Source: CAYXLW01 sp964466055 (GTDB lineage Bacteria > Patescibacteriota > Gracilibacteria > GCA-2401425). From it: a stretch of 64,000 nt of DNA. Position 1 is the first letter of the stretch; each line of letters opens with the position of its first letter. This document shows positions 28,626 through 36,649 of the stretch, one piece after another. The notes below the pieces were generated by a model. The model worked only from the letters and a program-made list of their open reading frames with translations. It was not told the origin of the DNA and made no database searches. Where the stretch lies: NCBI GenBank assembly GCA_964466055.1, contig CAYXLW010000001.1, positions 62,001-126,000 of the forward strand. The letters run 5' to 3'. A program made the position numbers and the translations under genes.

Positions 28626-28639
28626 CCTGCGGATGCAGG
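28626..28639. repeat. REP-like hairpin after the nucleotidyltransferase gene
   Basis: CCTGC, GGAT, GCAGG inside A+T-rich flanks that also partly pair. G+C-rich and isolated, like the other short palindromes of the window. It could also serve as a terminator, though no clear T run follows. Confidence 0.45.
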
Positions 28640-28753
28640 AATATATTTTACAAACTAGTATAAGCTCACTAAACCCGACTTATTAGGGATGATTTTCCAA
28701 AAAAGTAGGAGAGTTTATGTGATTTCGCTTTCAAAATTTTAATTTGAATAAAT

Positions 28754-29422
28754 TTATTTACTGAATTTTTCTACTTTTACTTCTTCCATAACAATATCTT
28801 TAACAGGTTTATCTCCTCTTCCTTTTTCAACATCTGCAATTTCATCAACAATATCCAGTCCTTCAAAAACTTGACCAAAAACGGTATGTTTGCCATCTAA
28901 CCATGGAGTAGATTCTGCTTGAACAATGAAGAATTGAGAGCCATTCGTGTTTGGTCCAGCGTTTGCCATAGAAAGAGCTCCTTTAATATTTTTTCCTCTC
29001 CCCTCGAATTCATCTTTGAATTTACCTCCCCACAAACTTTCACCTCCCATTCCAGTTCCTGTTGGATCACCTCCTTGTATCATAAAATCTTTGATAACTC
29101 TGTGGAAAATAATCCCATCGTAATATTTTTTAGCAATCAATCCTTTGAAGTTTTCTACTGTTTTAGGTGCTTCTTTTGGGAAAAGTCTTATTTTAATTGT
29201 TCCATTATTAGTTTTCATAACAACAATTTCTTCTCCTTCCTCTGGAAGTGCTTTCTGATCAAATTTCATAGTATCTATATTAGTTGATAAATCTTCATCT
29301 AGGTTTATTTCTTCAATTCCTTCAGATCCTTTGTACATTTTATCAAAGTTATCATCAGGGTTGTTTGATGTGCATGAAGTAAGTAATAATAGGATAAAGG
29401 GAGTTAGGAATAAGCGTCTCAT
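28754..29422 (-). CDS. Cyclophilin-type peptidyl-prolyl isomerase lipoprotein
   Basis: 222 residues. Signal peptide with lipobox LLTSC16, a ~50-residue linker, then a cyclophilin domain: FHRVIKDFMIQGGDPTGTG, MANAGPNTNGSQFFIV and WLDGKHTVFGQV. The catalytic Arg (FHRV) and the Q/F/W pocket residues are present. Folds proteins on the outer face of the membrane. Divergent from the aminotransferase gene. Confidence 0.92.
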   Translation of the reverse strand: MRRLFLTPFILLLLTSCTSNNPDDNFDKMYKGSEGIEEINLDEDLSTNIDTMKFDQKALPEEGEEIVVMKTNNGTIKIRLFPKEAPKTVENFKGLIAKKYYDGIIFHRVIKDFMIQGGDPTGTGMGGESLWGGKFKDEFEGRGKNIKGALSMANAGPNTNGSQFFIVQAESTPWLDGKHTVFGQVFEGLDIVDEIADVEKGRGDKPVKDIVMEEVKVEKFSK

Positions 29423-29521
29423 GAAAAATATATTAAAATGTAAATAAAATAGGATTTATTAAGATTATATCTTAGAGTTAATAAGTCTAGATCCAAGAGT
29501 CATTAGTTTTTTTACATATTA

Positions 29522-29550
29522 TTAACTTTTTACAATTTCAAATGTACAAT
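29522..29550 (+). promoter_or_regulatory. sigma70-like promoter of the class IV aminotransferase gene
   Basis: TTAACT (29522-29527), 17 bp, TACAAT (29545-29550). A second TACAAT at 29569 lies in the palindrome AATTGTACAATT (29564-29575), which could be an operator. Confidence 0.4.
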
Positions 29551-29609
29551 ATCTTAGCATAGTAATTGTACAATTTATTCACTCATTCTCAAGTTTAAAT
29601 TTAATTTTT

Positions 29610-30413
29610 ATGAAAGTTTATCTTAATGGCAAAATTATTGATGAAAAAGATGCTAAGATTTCAATTCATGATCATGGATTTTTATATGGTGATAGCGTAT
29701 TTGAAACACTTAAATATAAAAGTGGTGAAGTCTTAAACTTTGAAAAACACTTAAAAAGACTAAAAAATTCAGCGAAAATTATTGAACTAAAAATACCTAA
29801 TGTTGATATAAAACAAGTAATCTATTCCTTAATCAAAGAAAATAATTTAATACAAGCTCGCATTCGTGTGACTTTAACCAGAGGAGAAAATAAATATGAT
29901 TTTAATACTTGTGTAAAGCCTACTTTGCTTATTACAGCAGTGTCTTTTGAAGATAAAGTTGAATGGAAAATAAAGGGGACAAAAACTTGTACTTTAGAAA
30001 TTGAAAGACCTATTCCAAATATGAAAACAGTTCAGCTTCTTTCTAATACTTTGGCTAGGCAGAAAATGAAAAAACTTGAATGTGATGAATGTTTTTTAAT
30101 TAATCGACATGGTGAAATTACGGAAGGTTCGGTTTCTAATTTTTTTGTTGTTAAAAATGGGATAATTTATACTCCACCTTTAAAAGACTGTTTAGAGGGA
30201 ACGGTAAGAGAAAATATTTTTGAGCTTTGTAAAAGTAATAATATTAAAATAGAAGAGAAAAAAATTAAATATGAAGAACTTGGTAAATATGATGAAGCGT
30301 TTTGGACTAATTCTCCAAACCAAATTGTTCCTATTAAAACTATTAATGATCTTGAATTTGAATGTGTTGGTATAATTACACAGAAACTAATTAAGCTTTT
30401 GTATGAAATTTAA
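29610..30413 (+). CDS. Class IV aminotransferase (BCAT / D-amino acid aminotransferase family)
   Basis: 267 residues. YLNGKIIDEKDAKISIHDHGFLYGDSVFET is the classic N-terminal block. The PLP lysine sits in NMKTVQLLSNTLARQ and the glutamate block in GEITEGSVSNFFVVKNG. The length and the short N-terminus suit both IlvE and Dat-type members; the substrate cannot be decided here. Partner pathways are not nearby. Confidence 0.88.
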   Translation: MKVYLNGKIIDEKDAKISIHDHGFLYGDSVFETLKYKSGEVLNFEKHLKRLKNSAKIIELKIPNVDIKQVIYSLIKENNLIQARIRVTLTRGENKYDFNTCVKPTLLITAVSFEDKVEWKIKGTKTCTLEIERPIPNMKTVQLLSNTLARQKMKKLECDECFLINRHGEITEGSVSNFFVVKNGIIYTPPLKDCLEGTVRENIFELCKSNNIKIEEKKIKYEELGKYDEAFWTNSPNQIVPIKTINDLEFECVGIITQKLIKLLYEI

Positions 30414-30535
30414 TATTATCTAGTTAAAATCATTTTCTTAATTCTTGTCTGTAATGCCTATCTTTTATTCCTATAAATCTTTATCTGTTTATTAAAATAA
30501 GCCAAATTTTAACAGTATTATATACATTTTTGTTA

Positions 30536-30564
30536 TTGCGAACGAGTATAAAATTTAATAAAAT
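30536..30564 (+). promoter_or_regulatory. Possible promoter of purA
   Basis: TTGCGA (30536-30541), 17 bp, TAAAAT (30559-30564); predicted leader ~17 nt. Confidence 0.4.
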
Positions 30565-30587
30565 TTAAGCACATTAATTAAAATATC

Positions 30588-31865
30588 ATGATAAAAAAAC
30601 TTGGAGATTTTTGTGTAACAATAGGAGCACAATGGGGAGATGAAGGGAAAGGAAAGCTTGTTGATATTCTAGCGAAAGAATATGACATAGTAGCACGTGC
30701 GGCAGGTGGTGCTAATGCTGGTCATACCATTGAAGTAGAAGATGAAAAGTTTATATTTCATCTTGTGCCATCAGGAGTTATTCAAGGAAAAACTTGTATA
30801 ATTGGAAACGGTTGTGTGATTCATTTACCAACTCTTCTTGATGAAATAAAAACACTTAATGAAAGAGATATTACAGTAAAAGGAAAACTCTTTATTTCAG
30901 AAAGAGCGCATATTCTTTTTGATTTTCATAAACAGCTAGATCAAATGCAGGAAGAAAGTAAGGGGGATAATAAAATAGGTTCAACAAAAAGAGGCATAGG
31001 CCCTGCTTATACATCAAAAATATCAAGATCTGGACTACGCATGGGGACTCTTATTTATGATTTTAACTTTTTCGAAAGAAAATTAAGAGAACTGGCAAAT
31101 GAATTAAATGCGGCTTATGATCTTAATATAGATACAGAAGCAGAGCTTATTTTATATGCCACTTTACGTGAAACATTTAAAGATTTAGTTATAGACACTT
31201 CAAAATTTCTCTATGATGAAATGAGAAAAGGGAAGACAGTAATTGCAGAAGGTGCCCAAGGTGCAATGCTTGATATTGATCATGGGACATATCCTTATGT
31301 TACATCTTCAAATACATGCATAGGAGGAACATGCGCAGGACTTGGAATTGCGCCAACAAAAATTACATCTGTTCTTGGAATAGTAAAAGCTTATACAACA
31401 AGGGTAGGAGGAGGAATTTTCCCTACAGAACTTTTAAATGAAGATGGAGATAGATTAAGAGAAGTTGGACATGAATTTGGAGCAACAACTGGAAGACCAA
31501 GAAGATGTGGATGGCTTGATATTGTTCAATTGAAAGCTGCAAATAGAGTTAATGGAATAACACATATAAATCTTACAAAACTAGATGTTCTTTCGGGAAT
31601 GAAAGAACTTAAAGTAGCTGTAAAATATTCATTAAATGGGAAGGAAATTTTTGATATTCCTCTTTCAGAAAACGATCAAGAGAAACTAGACATCGAATAT
31701 GGAACTTTTGATGGGTGGGATGAAGATATTACTTCTTGTGAAAAATATGAGGATCTTCCTAAAAATGCTAAAAAATATATTGAAGCTATTGAGAAAATGC
31801 TGGAAGTCAAAGTTAATTTTATTGGAGTTGGTCCGAAAAGGAGTCAAATTATTGAGAAGAAATAA
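30588..31865 (+). CDS. purA: Adenylosuccinate synthase
   Basis: GTP-dependent ligation of aspartate to IMP, first step to AMP. 425 residues. The N-terminal GAQWGDEGKGKLVD loop, HTIEVEDEKFIFHLVPSG, GSTKRGIGPAY, the active lysine/histidine region and TTGRPRRCGWLD are all intact. It works for salvage as well as de novo synthesis. A G+C-rich REP-like hairpin follows the stop by 25 bp. Confidence 0.96.
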   Translation: MIKKLGDFCVTIGAQWGDEGKGKLVDILAKEYDIVARAAGGANAGHTIEVEDEKFIFHLVPSGVIQGKTCIIGNGCVIHLPTLLDEIKTLNERDITVKGKLFISERAHILFDFHKQLDQMQEESKGDNKIGSTKRGIGPAYTSKISRSGLRMGTLIYDFNFFERKLRELANELNAAYDLNIDTEAELILYATLRETFKDLVIDTSKFLYDEMRKGKTVIAEGAQGAMLDIDHGTYPYVTSSNTCIGGTCAGLGIAPTKITSVLGIVKAYTTRVGGGIFPTELLNEDGDRLREVGHEFGATTGRPRRCGWLDIVQLKAANRVNGITHINLTKLDVLSGMKELKVAVKYSLNGKEIFDIPLSENDQEKLDIEYGTFDGWDEDITSCEKYEDLPKNAKKYIEAIEKMLEVKVNFIGVGPKRSQIIEKK

Positions 31866-31890
31866 TAATTACTTATGTATTGACCTTTCT

Positions 31891-31918
31891 GTAGGCGACA
31901 TTGGTCAATGTCGCCTAC
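31891..31918. repeat. REP-like perfect inverted repeat (13-bp arms)
   Basis: GTAGGCGACATTG and CAATGTCGCCTAC separated by two bases. G+C-rich, no T run, so not a typical terminator. The arm shares CAATGTCGC with a segment inside the RAYT transposase gene (near 36375), suggesting they belong to one REP family. Confidence 0.7.
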
Positions 31919-32201
31919 GTTTCATAGGCATAAACTAAAATTAAATATTTTTATACTTAGTCTAAATAATTTGTTTTATGAAAAAATATCCTTGCTATCA
32001 TCACCAGTTCTTATAGGGACAGGTTCTTTTGCATTGGCAGTTAGTATAGGACCAATTGGAATTGCAAGTGCTATAGGAACTAGTGGACTTATTATTTCTG
32101 CAATTCTTGCTCATTATGTATATCACGAAAAATTAAAATTATCTCAATGGATAGGTCTTCTAATAGTTACATTAGGAATTTTGGGGTTAAATCTTTTTTA
32201 G
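31908..32201 (+). pseudogene. C-terminal remnant of an EamA/DMT-type transporter
   Basis: The frame from ~31980 encodes two membrane helices (GTGSFALAVSIGPIGIASA and QWIGLLIVTLGILGLNLF) with YHEKLKLSQWIG between them, the pattern of the last two helices of EamA drug/metabolite transporters. Full-length members have ten helices. The 5' part is missing and the REP-like hairpin sits at the junction, so this looks like a decayed or rearranged copy. A genuine small two-helix protein is less likely but possible. Confidence 0.5.
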
Positions 32202-32286
32202 CTGTAAATAAAAGAGCGGTTTGTAAAGTTTCCCTAATAAGGGAATAATCAAAAAAAGCAATGGACTCACATAGTCTCTTGCTCAT

Positions 32287-32315
32287 AAAAAAGGAGCAAT
32301 TCTTATAATTGCTCC
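32287..32315 (-). terminator. Rho-independent terminator (minus strand)
   Basis: Perfect 9-bp stem GGAGCAATT/AATTGCTCC (32293-32301, 32307-32315) followed on the minus strand by six T. It lies ~95 bp past the stop of the small gene at 32411-32614. Confidence 0.75.
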
Positions 32316-32410
32316 ATCGAAAAGATAAATACAAACAAAAATTAAACAATCCCTGAATGTTTTATTCAAAATTTACTTAATTTTATACCAATTCTCCAAA
32401 TTTGTTACGA

Positions 32411-32614
32411 TCATACTTCCTTAACTTTTTTTTCGATTTCATGTGAAATGTCATCAATTTGGGGTTTTTCTTTATCCATTCTTCCCGTATAAGCAAGAAT
32501 CTCTTTCGGAGTTTTTATCTCATGGGTTGTTTCGTCTATTTCTCCATCAATAGGATCTGGAAGTTTTCCCTTAAATAGAAGCTCTGATCTAGGGGTACTA
32601 GGTAGTTCTGCCAT
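32411..32614 (-). CDS. Small acidic hypothetical protein
   Basis: 67 residues from ATG 32614, rich in Glu, Asp, Lys and Pro, with no membrane segment or known motif. A longer frame exists only because the insertion sequence next to it happens to be open; its conserved-looking part starts at 32614. The ISL3 element inserted 10-18 bp upstream of the start codon, so native expression is probably disturbed. Its own terminator (32287-32315) supports that it is a real unit. Confidence 0.45.
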   Translation of the reverse strand: MAELPSTPRSELLFKGKLPDPIDGEIDETTHEIKTPKEILAYTGRMDKEKPQIDDISHEIEKKVKEV

Positions 32615-32631
32615 AGTTTTTAAATTAAATA

Positions 32632-32659
32632 GGATCAAATGATTTTTTGGTGGAGGAGG
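32632..32659. repeat. Left terminal inverted repeat of the ISL3 element
   Basis: 28 bp; pairs with 34046-34073 with two mismatches near the outer end. Confidence 0.9.
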
Positions 32660-32663
32660 GTAA

Positions 32664-33650
32664 TTAAGAGAAATATTTAATAATCCTAAAGAAGAAAAAA
32701 TCCTTATCACTAATGCCACGAGTATTTCTTCTAAATAACTTCAATTTAGAATTAAAACTCTCAATGTTAGCATTGGTAGATTTGTTAATGAAGTAGTTGC
32801 TTATGCCAAATAAGCGTGATTTTACAGTCTTAGCAACAACCTTCATTTCCTTGAACTTTGATTCTTCGACTTTCTTAATCCAATTTTTGAACATATAACC
32901 ATCCTTTTGCTCATAACAGTTTCTAAAGTACATTGATAAGTTATAAGCCCTTTGAAGAATGGGGAAATATTTAAATAGAATCTTTGCTCTTTCGGCTTGA
33001 GATTTTGTCCATTTGCTTGATGGTTTGTATAAAACATATCTACCACGTGAAAGTAGTTGTTTTTTTGTATCACCATTTTCATAAGTTGGAGAATAATATC
33101 TCTTATTTTCTTTTTTAGCTTTAAGTATTGTCTCGTTTTCTTCATCAATAGCTTCCCATCTCAACTTTACTCTTACAGCTTGTACTGCTTCTGTAACTAA
33201 TTGTTGCACATGAAATCGATCATAGGTTTTAATTGCTTGAGGAGCTATTTGATGAGCTATCCAATCCATACTATTTGATAAATCCATTGTTACCTCTTTT
33301 ATTTCCTTCAGTTTCTTCATATCTACTTTTTCCATAATGGCATCTACTATAGTGCTAGACTTTGTTCCTTTTATCATTGTTGCAATAGTGCCTTTTTTCC
33401 CTTTAGCATCTTTGTTAATCAGAAAAGTATATAAATCACCATTAATAAGCCCTGTTTCATCAAGTGCCATATTCTTTCCAAAGTTTTTAGAAAATACAAA
33501 AGCTTCTTTTTCTAAGCTTTCTTTGTACCATTCTTTGAATTGTGAGAATACAGAAAGGTGATTCTTATATTGTTTTTCTAATGTGTTTGGCTTAAGTCTG
33601 TAAATCTTTGCTATTCTTGATATTTCTACTGGCTCTATCTCTATCTCTTC
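32664..33650 (-). CDS. ISL3/ISAon1-type transposase, catalytic part (OrfB)
   Basis: DDE transposase. The open frame runs from about 33650 to 32664 with no ATG until 33470 (ALDETGLING), yet the sequence before that ATG (KPNTLEKQYKNHLSVF...) belongs to the protein. Conserved blocks: ALDETGLINGDLYTF, EVTMDLSNSM, DRFHVQQLV, RVKLRWEAID and STNANIESFNSK. OrfB overlaps OrfA in the +1 frame for ~55 bp, so it is probably made by frameshifting from OrfA, as known for two-frame ISAon1 elements, or through a non-AUG start. Closest relatives I recall are in Bacteroidetes, which suggests lateral spread. Confidence 0.85.
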   Translation of the reverse strand, partial: EEIEIEPVEISRIAKIYRLKPNTLEKQYKNHLSVFSQFKEWYKESLEKEAFVFSKNFGKNMALDETGLINGDLYTFLINKDAKGKKGTIATMIKGTKSSTIVDAIMEKVDMKKLKEIKEVTMDLSNSMDWIAHQIAPQAIKTYDRFHVQQLVTEAVQAVRVKLRWEAIDEENETILKAKKENKRYYSPTYENGDTKKQLLSRGRYVLYKPSSKWTKSQAERAKILFKYFPILQRAYNLSMYFRNCYEQKDGYMFKNWIKKVEESKFKEMKVVAKTVKSRLFGISNYFINKSTNANIESFNSKLKLFRRNTRGISDKDFFFFRIIKYFS

Positions 33651-33993
33651 TTTTTAAAAAAACTCCAAATTCTTTTTCTAGTTTGGTATTAGGGTGAGTT
33701 ATTGGAATATCCTTTTTAATCAATTCTTTTACTCCTTCTATCTTCCATACTCTTCTTTTAATTCTTAATTGTACTTTCTTTCCTCTTACAGGAAAGTCTT
33801 CAACTAATATGCTTTTGAATCCTTTTGAAGTAATTCTCTTCCCTTTATTTTCTATAGGTATCTCAGGAAGATCTTCTTTCTCTTCTAAGTCTATGGTTAT
33901 TACTCCGTCCTTTTTTTCCACTTTTACAAAATAAAAATAATCGAGCATTCCTTCAGGAAGAAATACTTCTACTAGTTCTTTGAAATTATTCAT
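33592..33993 (-). CDS. ISL3/ISAon1-type transposase N-terminal region (OrfA)
   Basis: 133 residues. LVEVFLPEGMLDYFYFV, then an acidic strand, SKGF...ILVEDFPVRGK and a KRRVWKIEG helix match the ISAon1 N-terminal region protein that precedes the catalytic frame. It ends at TAA 33592 within OrfB. A T7A5 run lies where the frames begin to overlap (33642-33653). Confidence 0.82.
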   Translation of the reverse strand: MNNFKELVEVFLPEGMLDYFYFVKVEKKDGVITIDLEEKEDLPEIPIENKGKRITSKGFKSILVEDFPVRGKKVQLRIKRRVWKIEGVKELIKKDIPITHPNTKLEKEFGVFLKRRDRDRASRNIKNSKDLQT

Positions 33994-34045
33994 TTTTTTG
34001 ATGTTTATTTTTTGTTTTTCTCAGCATTATATCAACTTTTTTTAT

Positions 34046-34073
34046 CCTCCTCCACCAAAAAATCATCTGAGCC
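34046..34073. repeat. Right terminal inverted repeat of the ISL3 element
   Basis: 28 bp, inverted copy of 32632-32659. Confidence 0.9.
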
Positions 34074-34242
34074 ATTAAATAATAAATAGTTTGAACTTTA
34101 TTCGTAAGTTCTTGTTATTATAACAAAATTTATCTTAAAAAGATAGCAATTTTTTTGAAAATAATATTAAAAAAACTCTCTTAGTTTCTCTTTTTTTTGG
34201 GCTTAAAAAAGGCTAATCAATCAATATTTTCTCATCTTTATC

Positions 34243-35988
34243 TTGTATAACCTTTTGCATAAGTCTTTATATTCTACAAAAAAAACAATAAAATATCTAG
34301 GAACTTTTAAGAAATCAATTTTGAACCAAAAAGAACTCGCAAAAGAATTTATTCGGCTGATTATCAAAAAGCACAAAGAATTAGATTCCCAGCAAGTGGT
34401 AATGACTGAATGGAATTATGCAAAACTTAAAAATGAGTTTTCAAAAGAGTTTAAAATCCCAAATATTAGGAATATAGAATTGATTGAAGCCTTTAGACAA
34501 CTTGTATTAGATAAAGAAATAGAAAAGGATAGATATATTGAAAAACTTATTAGCAGAAGAAAGGTTCGTAGTGAGTCTGGAGTTGCAGTAATAACATGTC
34601 AAACAAAGCCTTTTGCTTGCCCAGGGAGATGTGTTTACTGCCCAACTGAACCAAATATGCCAAAATCATACCTTTCAAATCAGCCTGCATCTATGCGTGC
34701 TGTTCTTAATAAATTTGATCCATTTAATCAAACACAGAATAGATTGGCTTCACTAATGGTTACAGGACATGATCCTTCAAAATGTGAGATTATTGTAATT
34801 GGTGGGACGTGGTCATTTTTACCTTTAGATTATCAAAAAGAATTCATAAAAAGTATTTATGATGGGCTAAATCAAGAAATAGATCATAAAGAAATTGAAA
34901 CATACGGATCATTTTTTAAATGTCCTAAAATTGAAAGAAGGGAAAACTCTAAAGATCTAAAATCAGCAATTGAAAAAAATGAAAAATCAAAACATCGTTG
35001 TGTTGGACTAACACTAGAAACACGCCCCGATTTTATAACAGAAGAAGAAGTTAAAAGATTTAGAGAATATGGATGCACTCGAGTAGAATTAGGAGTTCAA
35101 ACATTATTTGATGATGTTCAAGAAATAACAAAAAGGGGACACACTAGAAAAGATACAGCAAGAGCAACTCAATTACTTAGAGATGCGGGGTTTAAGATTG
35201 GCTGGCATCTAATGCCAGGATTACCAGGATCCAACAGTAAAAAGGATATGGAAACAGTTCGAATGACTTTTGAAGATGAAGATTTTAAACCAGACTTAAT
35301 AAAATTTTATCCATGTGTAGTGACTCCATACTCAGAACTTGAAAAAATTTACAAAGATGGCAATTTTACTCCATTAACAACAAAGGAGTTAGTTCCTATC
35401 TTATTAAATATGAAAAAACTTGTTCCACGATTTTGCAGAATAATTCGTTTAGTTCGTGATATTCCGAAAGAATCAATTATTGCAGGGTGTACGGTTATAA
35501 ATTTAAGACAAATTATTCAAAAAGATTTAGAAGAGCAAAATATTAAATGTAATTGCATACGTTGTCGCGAAATAAAATCAGAAAGAATAAATGATGTTGA
35601 AATGATAAGAACAAATTATAGGGCAAATGGAGGAGATGAAATTTTTCTTACATTTGATGAAAAGAAAAAAGATAAATTGATATCACTTCTTCGCCTTAGA
35701 ATACCTTCACAGTATTTCACTAAAGAAAAACATTTTATAAAAGAATTAGGAGGCTGTGCAATTATTAGAGAAATTCATACTTATGGGCAACAAACAGTTA
35801 TTGGTGAGAGAGATGGTAATTCTCAACATTTTGGATTTGGGAGGAAGTTAATTGTTGAAGCAGAGAGAATTGCTAAAGAAGAATATAATCTTAAAAAAAT
35901 TGCAGTAATATCAGGAATAGGGACAAGGGAATATTATAGAAAATTTGGGTATGAGCTTGAAGGGACGTATATGGTGAAGGAGTTATAA
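34243..35988 (+). CDS. Elp3-like radical SAM enzyme / GNAT acetyltransferase (tRNA U34 modification)
   Basis: 581 residues. The radical-SAM cluster cysteines are C126-x3-C130-x2-C133 (CPGRCVYC), preceded by TCQTKPFA. The core continues through MVTGHDPSKCEIIVIGGTWS, GLTLETRPDFI and ELGVQTLFDDV; a small Cys cluster (CNCIRCRE) lies near 435, and a GNAT domain fills the C-terminus (IREIHTYGQQTVIG...GFGRKLIVEAERIA). Elp3 adds the carboxymethyl group to wobble uridine; most bacteria use MnmE/MnmG instead. The start is TTG at 34243: the next ATG is ~50 codons in, past the aligned N-terminus. Confidence 0.92.
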   Translation: MYNLLHKSLYSTKKTIKYLGTFKKSILNQKELAKEFIRLIIKKHKELDSQQVVMTEWNYAKLKNEFSKEFKIPNIRNIELIEAFRQLVLDKEIEKDRYIEKLISRRKVRSESGVAVITCQTKPFACPGRCVYCPTEPNMPKSYLSNQPASMRAVLNKFDPFNQTQNRLASLMVTGHDPSKCEIIVIGGTWSFLPLDYQKEFIKSIYDGLNQEIDHKEIETYGSFFKCPKIERRENSKDLKSAIEKNEKSKHRCVGLTLETRPDFITEEEVKRFREYGCTRVELGVQTLFDDVQEITKRGHTRKDTARATQLLRDAGFKIGWHLMPGLPGSNSKKDMETVRMTFEDEDFKPDLIKFYPCVVTPYSELEKIYKDGNFTPLTTKELVPILLNMKKLVPRFCRIIRLVRDIPKESIIAGCTVINLRQIIQKDLEEQNIKCNCIRCREIKSERINDVEMIRTNYRANGGDEIFLTFDEKKKDKLISLLRLRIPSQYFTKEKHFIKELGGCAIIREIHTYGQQTVIGERDGNSQHFGFGRKLIVEAERIAKEEYNLKKIAVISGIGTREYYRKFGYELEGTYMVKEL

Positions 35989-35996
35989 TTTTTTAT

Positions 35997-36638
35997 ATGC
36001 ATAAAAATTCACAAAAAAGATTTTATGAAGATGGTTCAATTTACTTTATTACAAGTAAAGCATTAAATAATTATCCATATTTTAAAGAAAACATTCTGTG
36101 TGATTTATTTATTGAGGAATTGAGATTATGTAAGAAATTGAAAGGTTTTGAATTATATGCATTTTGCTTAAATCATGATCATTTCCATTTATTAATTAAA
36201 CCAAACGAGGAGTTTAATATTTCAAAAATTATGAAATCTTTCAAAGAAAATTTTTCACGTGATGCAAATAAAATTATTAATAACAATGCAGGCGAGACGT
36301 CGACGTCTCGCCTGCAATATGATTATGTGAGCATTGATCAATCTTGCCTGCAAGGTAATAATAAACTCATAGATCAATGTCGCATACAGGAGTTAGAGTT
36401 TAAAAAATTTGATAAAATTGTTAATAATTTGAAATCAAGGTTTTCAGAGAAACATACGAATAATCATTCATTTCCAAAATTCCAATGGCAAAAATCATTT
36501 CATGATCACGTAATTAGAAATGAAAAAGATTTTTTAGAACATTTAAAATATACAGAATACAATTTCCAAAAGCATGATTTTCCTAAAAATTGGAAGTATA
36601 CTTCTTTAAACTTTCTTGAAATAATAAATAAAATTTAA
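35997..36638 (+). CDS. REP-associated tyrosine transposase (RAYT, IS200/TnpA-like Y1 HUH)
   Basis: 213 residues. HUH motif H62-F-H64 in HDHFHLLIKP after the AFCLN strand; the C-terminal helix has WQKSFHDHVIRNEKDFLEHLKYTEYN, where the nucleophilic tyrosine lies. RAYTs cut single-stranded REP palindromes. A perfect 28-bp palindrome (36288-36315) lies inside the gene and encodes about residues 98-107 in frame. The stretch 36288-36395 is more G+C rich than its surroundings and loop-like in the protein, so it may be a REP insertion tolerated in a variable loop. The gene sits between two tRNA-modification genes, 8 bp after the first. Confidence 0.87.
   Translation: MHKNSQKRFYEDGSIYFITSKALNNYPYFKENILCDLFIEELRLCKKLKGFELYAFCLNHDHFHLLIKPNEEFNISKIMKSFKENFSRDANKIINNNAGETSTSRLQYDYVSIDQSCLQGNNKLIDQCRIQELEFKKFDKIVNNLKSRFSEKHTNNHSFPKFQWQKSFHDHVIRNEKDFLEHLKYTEYNFQKHDFPKNWKYTSLNFLEIINKI
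36288..36315. repeat. Perfect 28-bp palindrome within the RAYT gene
   Basis: Each half is GCAGGCGAGACGTC-like, G+C rich, and centred on TCGA at 36300-36303. A length of 28 keeps the surrounding frame open. Likely a REP-type element recognised by the enzyme that carries it. Confidence 0.75.
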
Positions 36639-36649
36639 GTTCAAAATTT

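Larger units (their letters stand above)
32624..34081. mobile_element. ISL3-family (ISAon1-type) insertion sequence with target duplication
   Basis: The element itself is 32632-34073 (1442 bp). Terminal inverted repeats are 32632-32659 and 34046-34073: 28 bp with two mismatches, starting GG and containing TTTTTTGGTGGAGGAGG. The flanks are an exact 8-bp duplication, ATTAAATA, at 32624-32631 and 34074-34081, the duplication size of ISL3 elements. Both reading frames look intact, so it may be active or recent. Confidence 0.92.

Noticed and set aside
32615..32719. N-terminal extension of the small acidic protein into the insertion sequence
   Set aside because: The added residues are encoded by the IS terminal repeat and vary with the insertion; ATG 32614 is the likely start.
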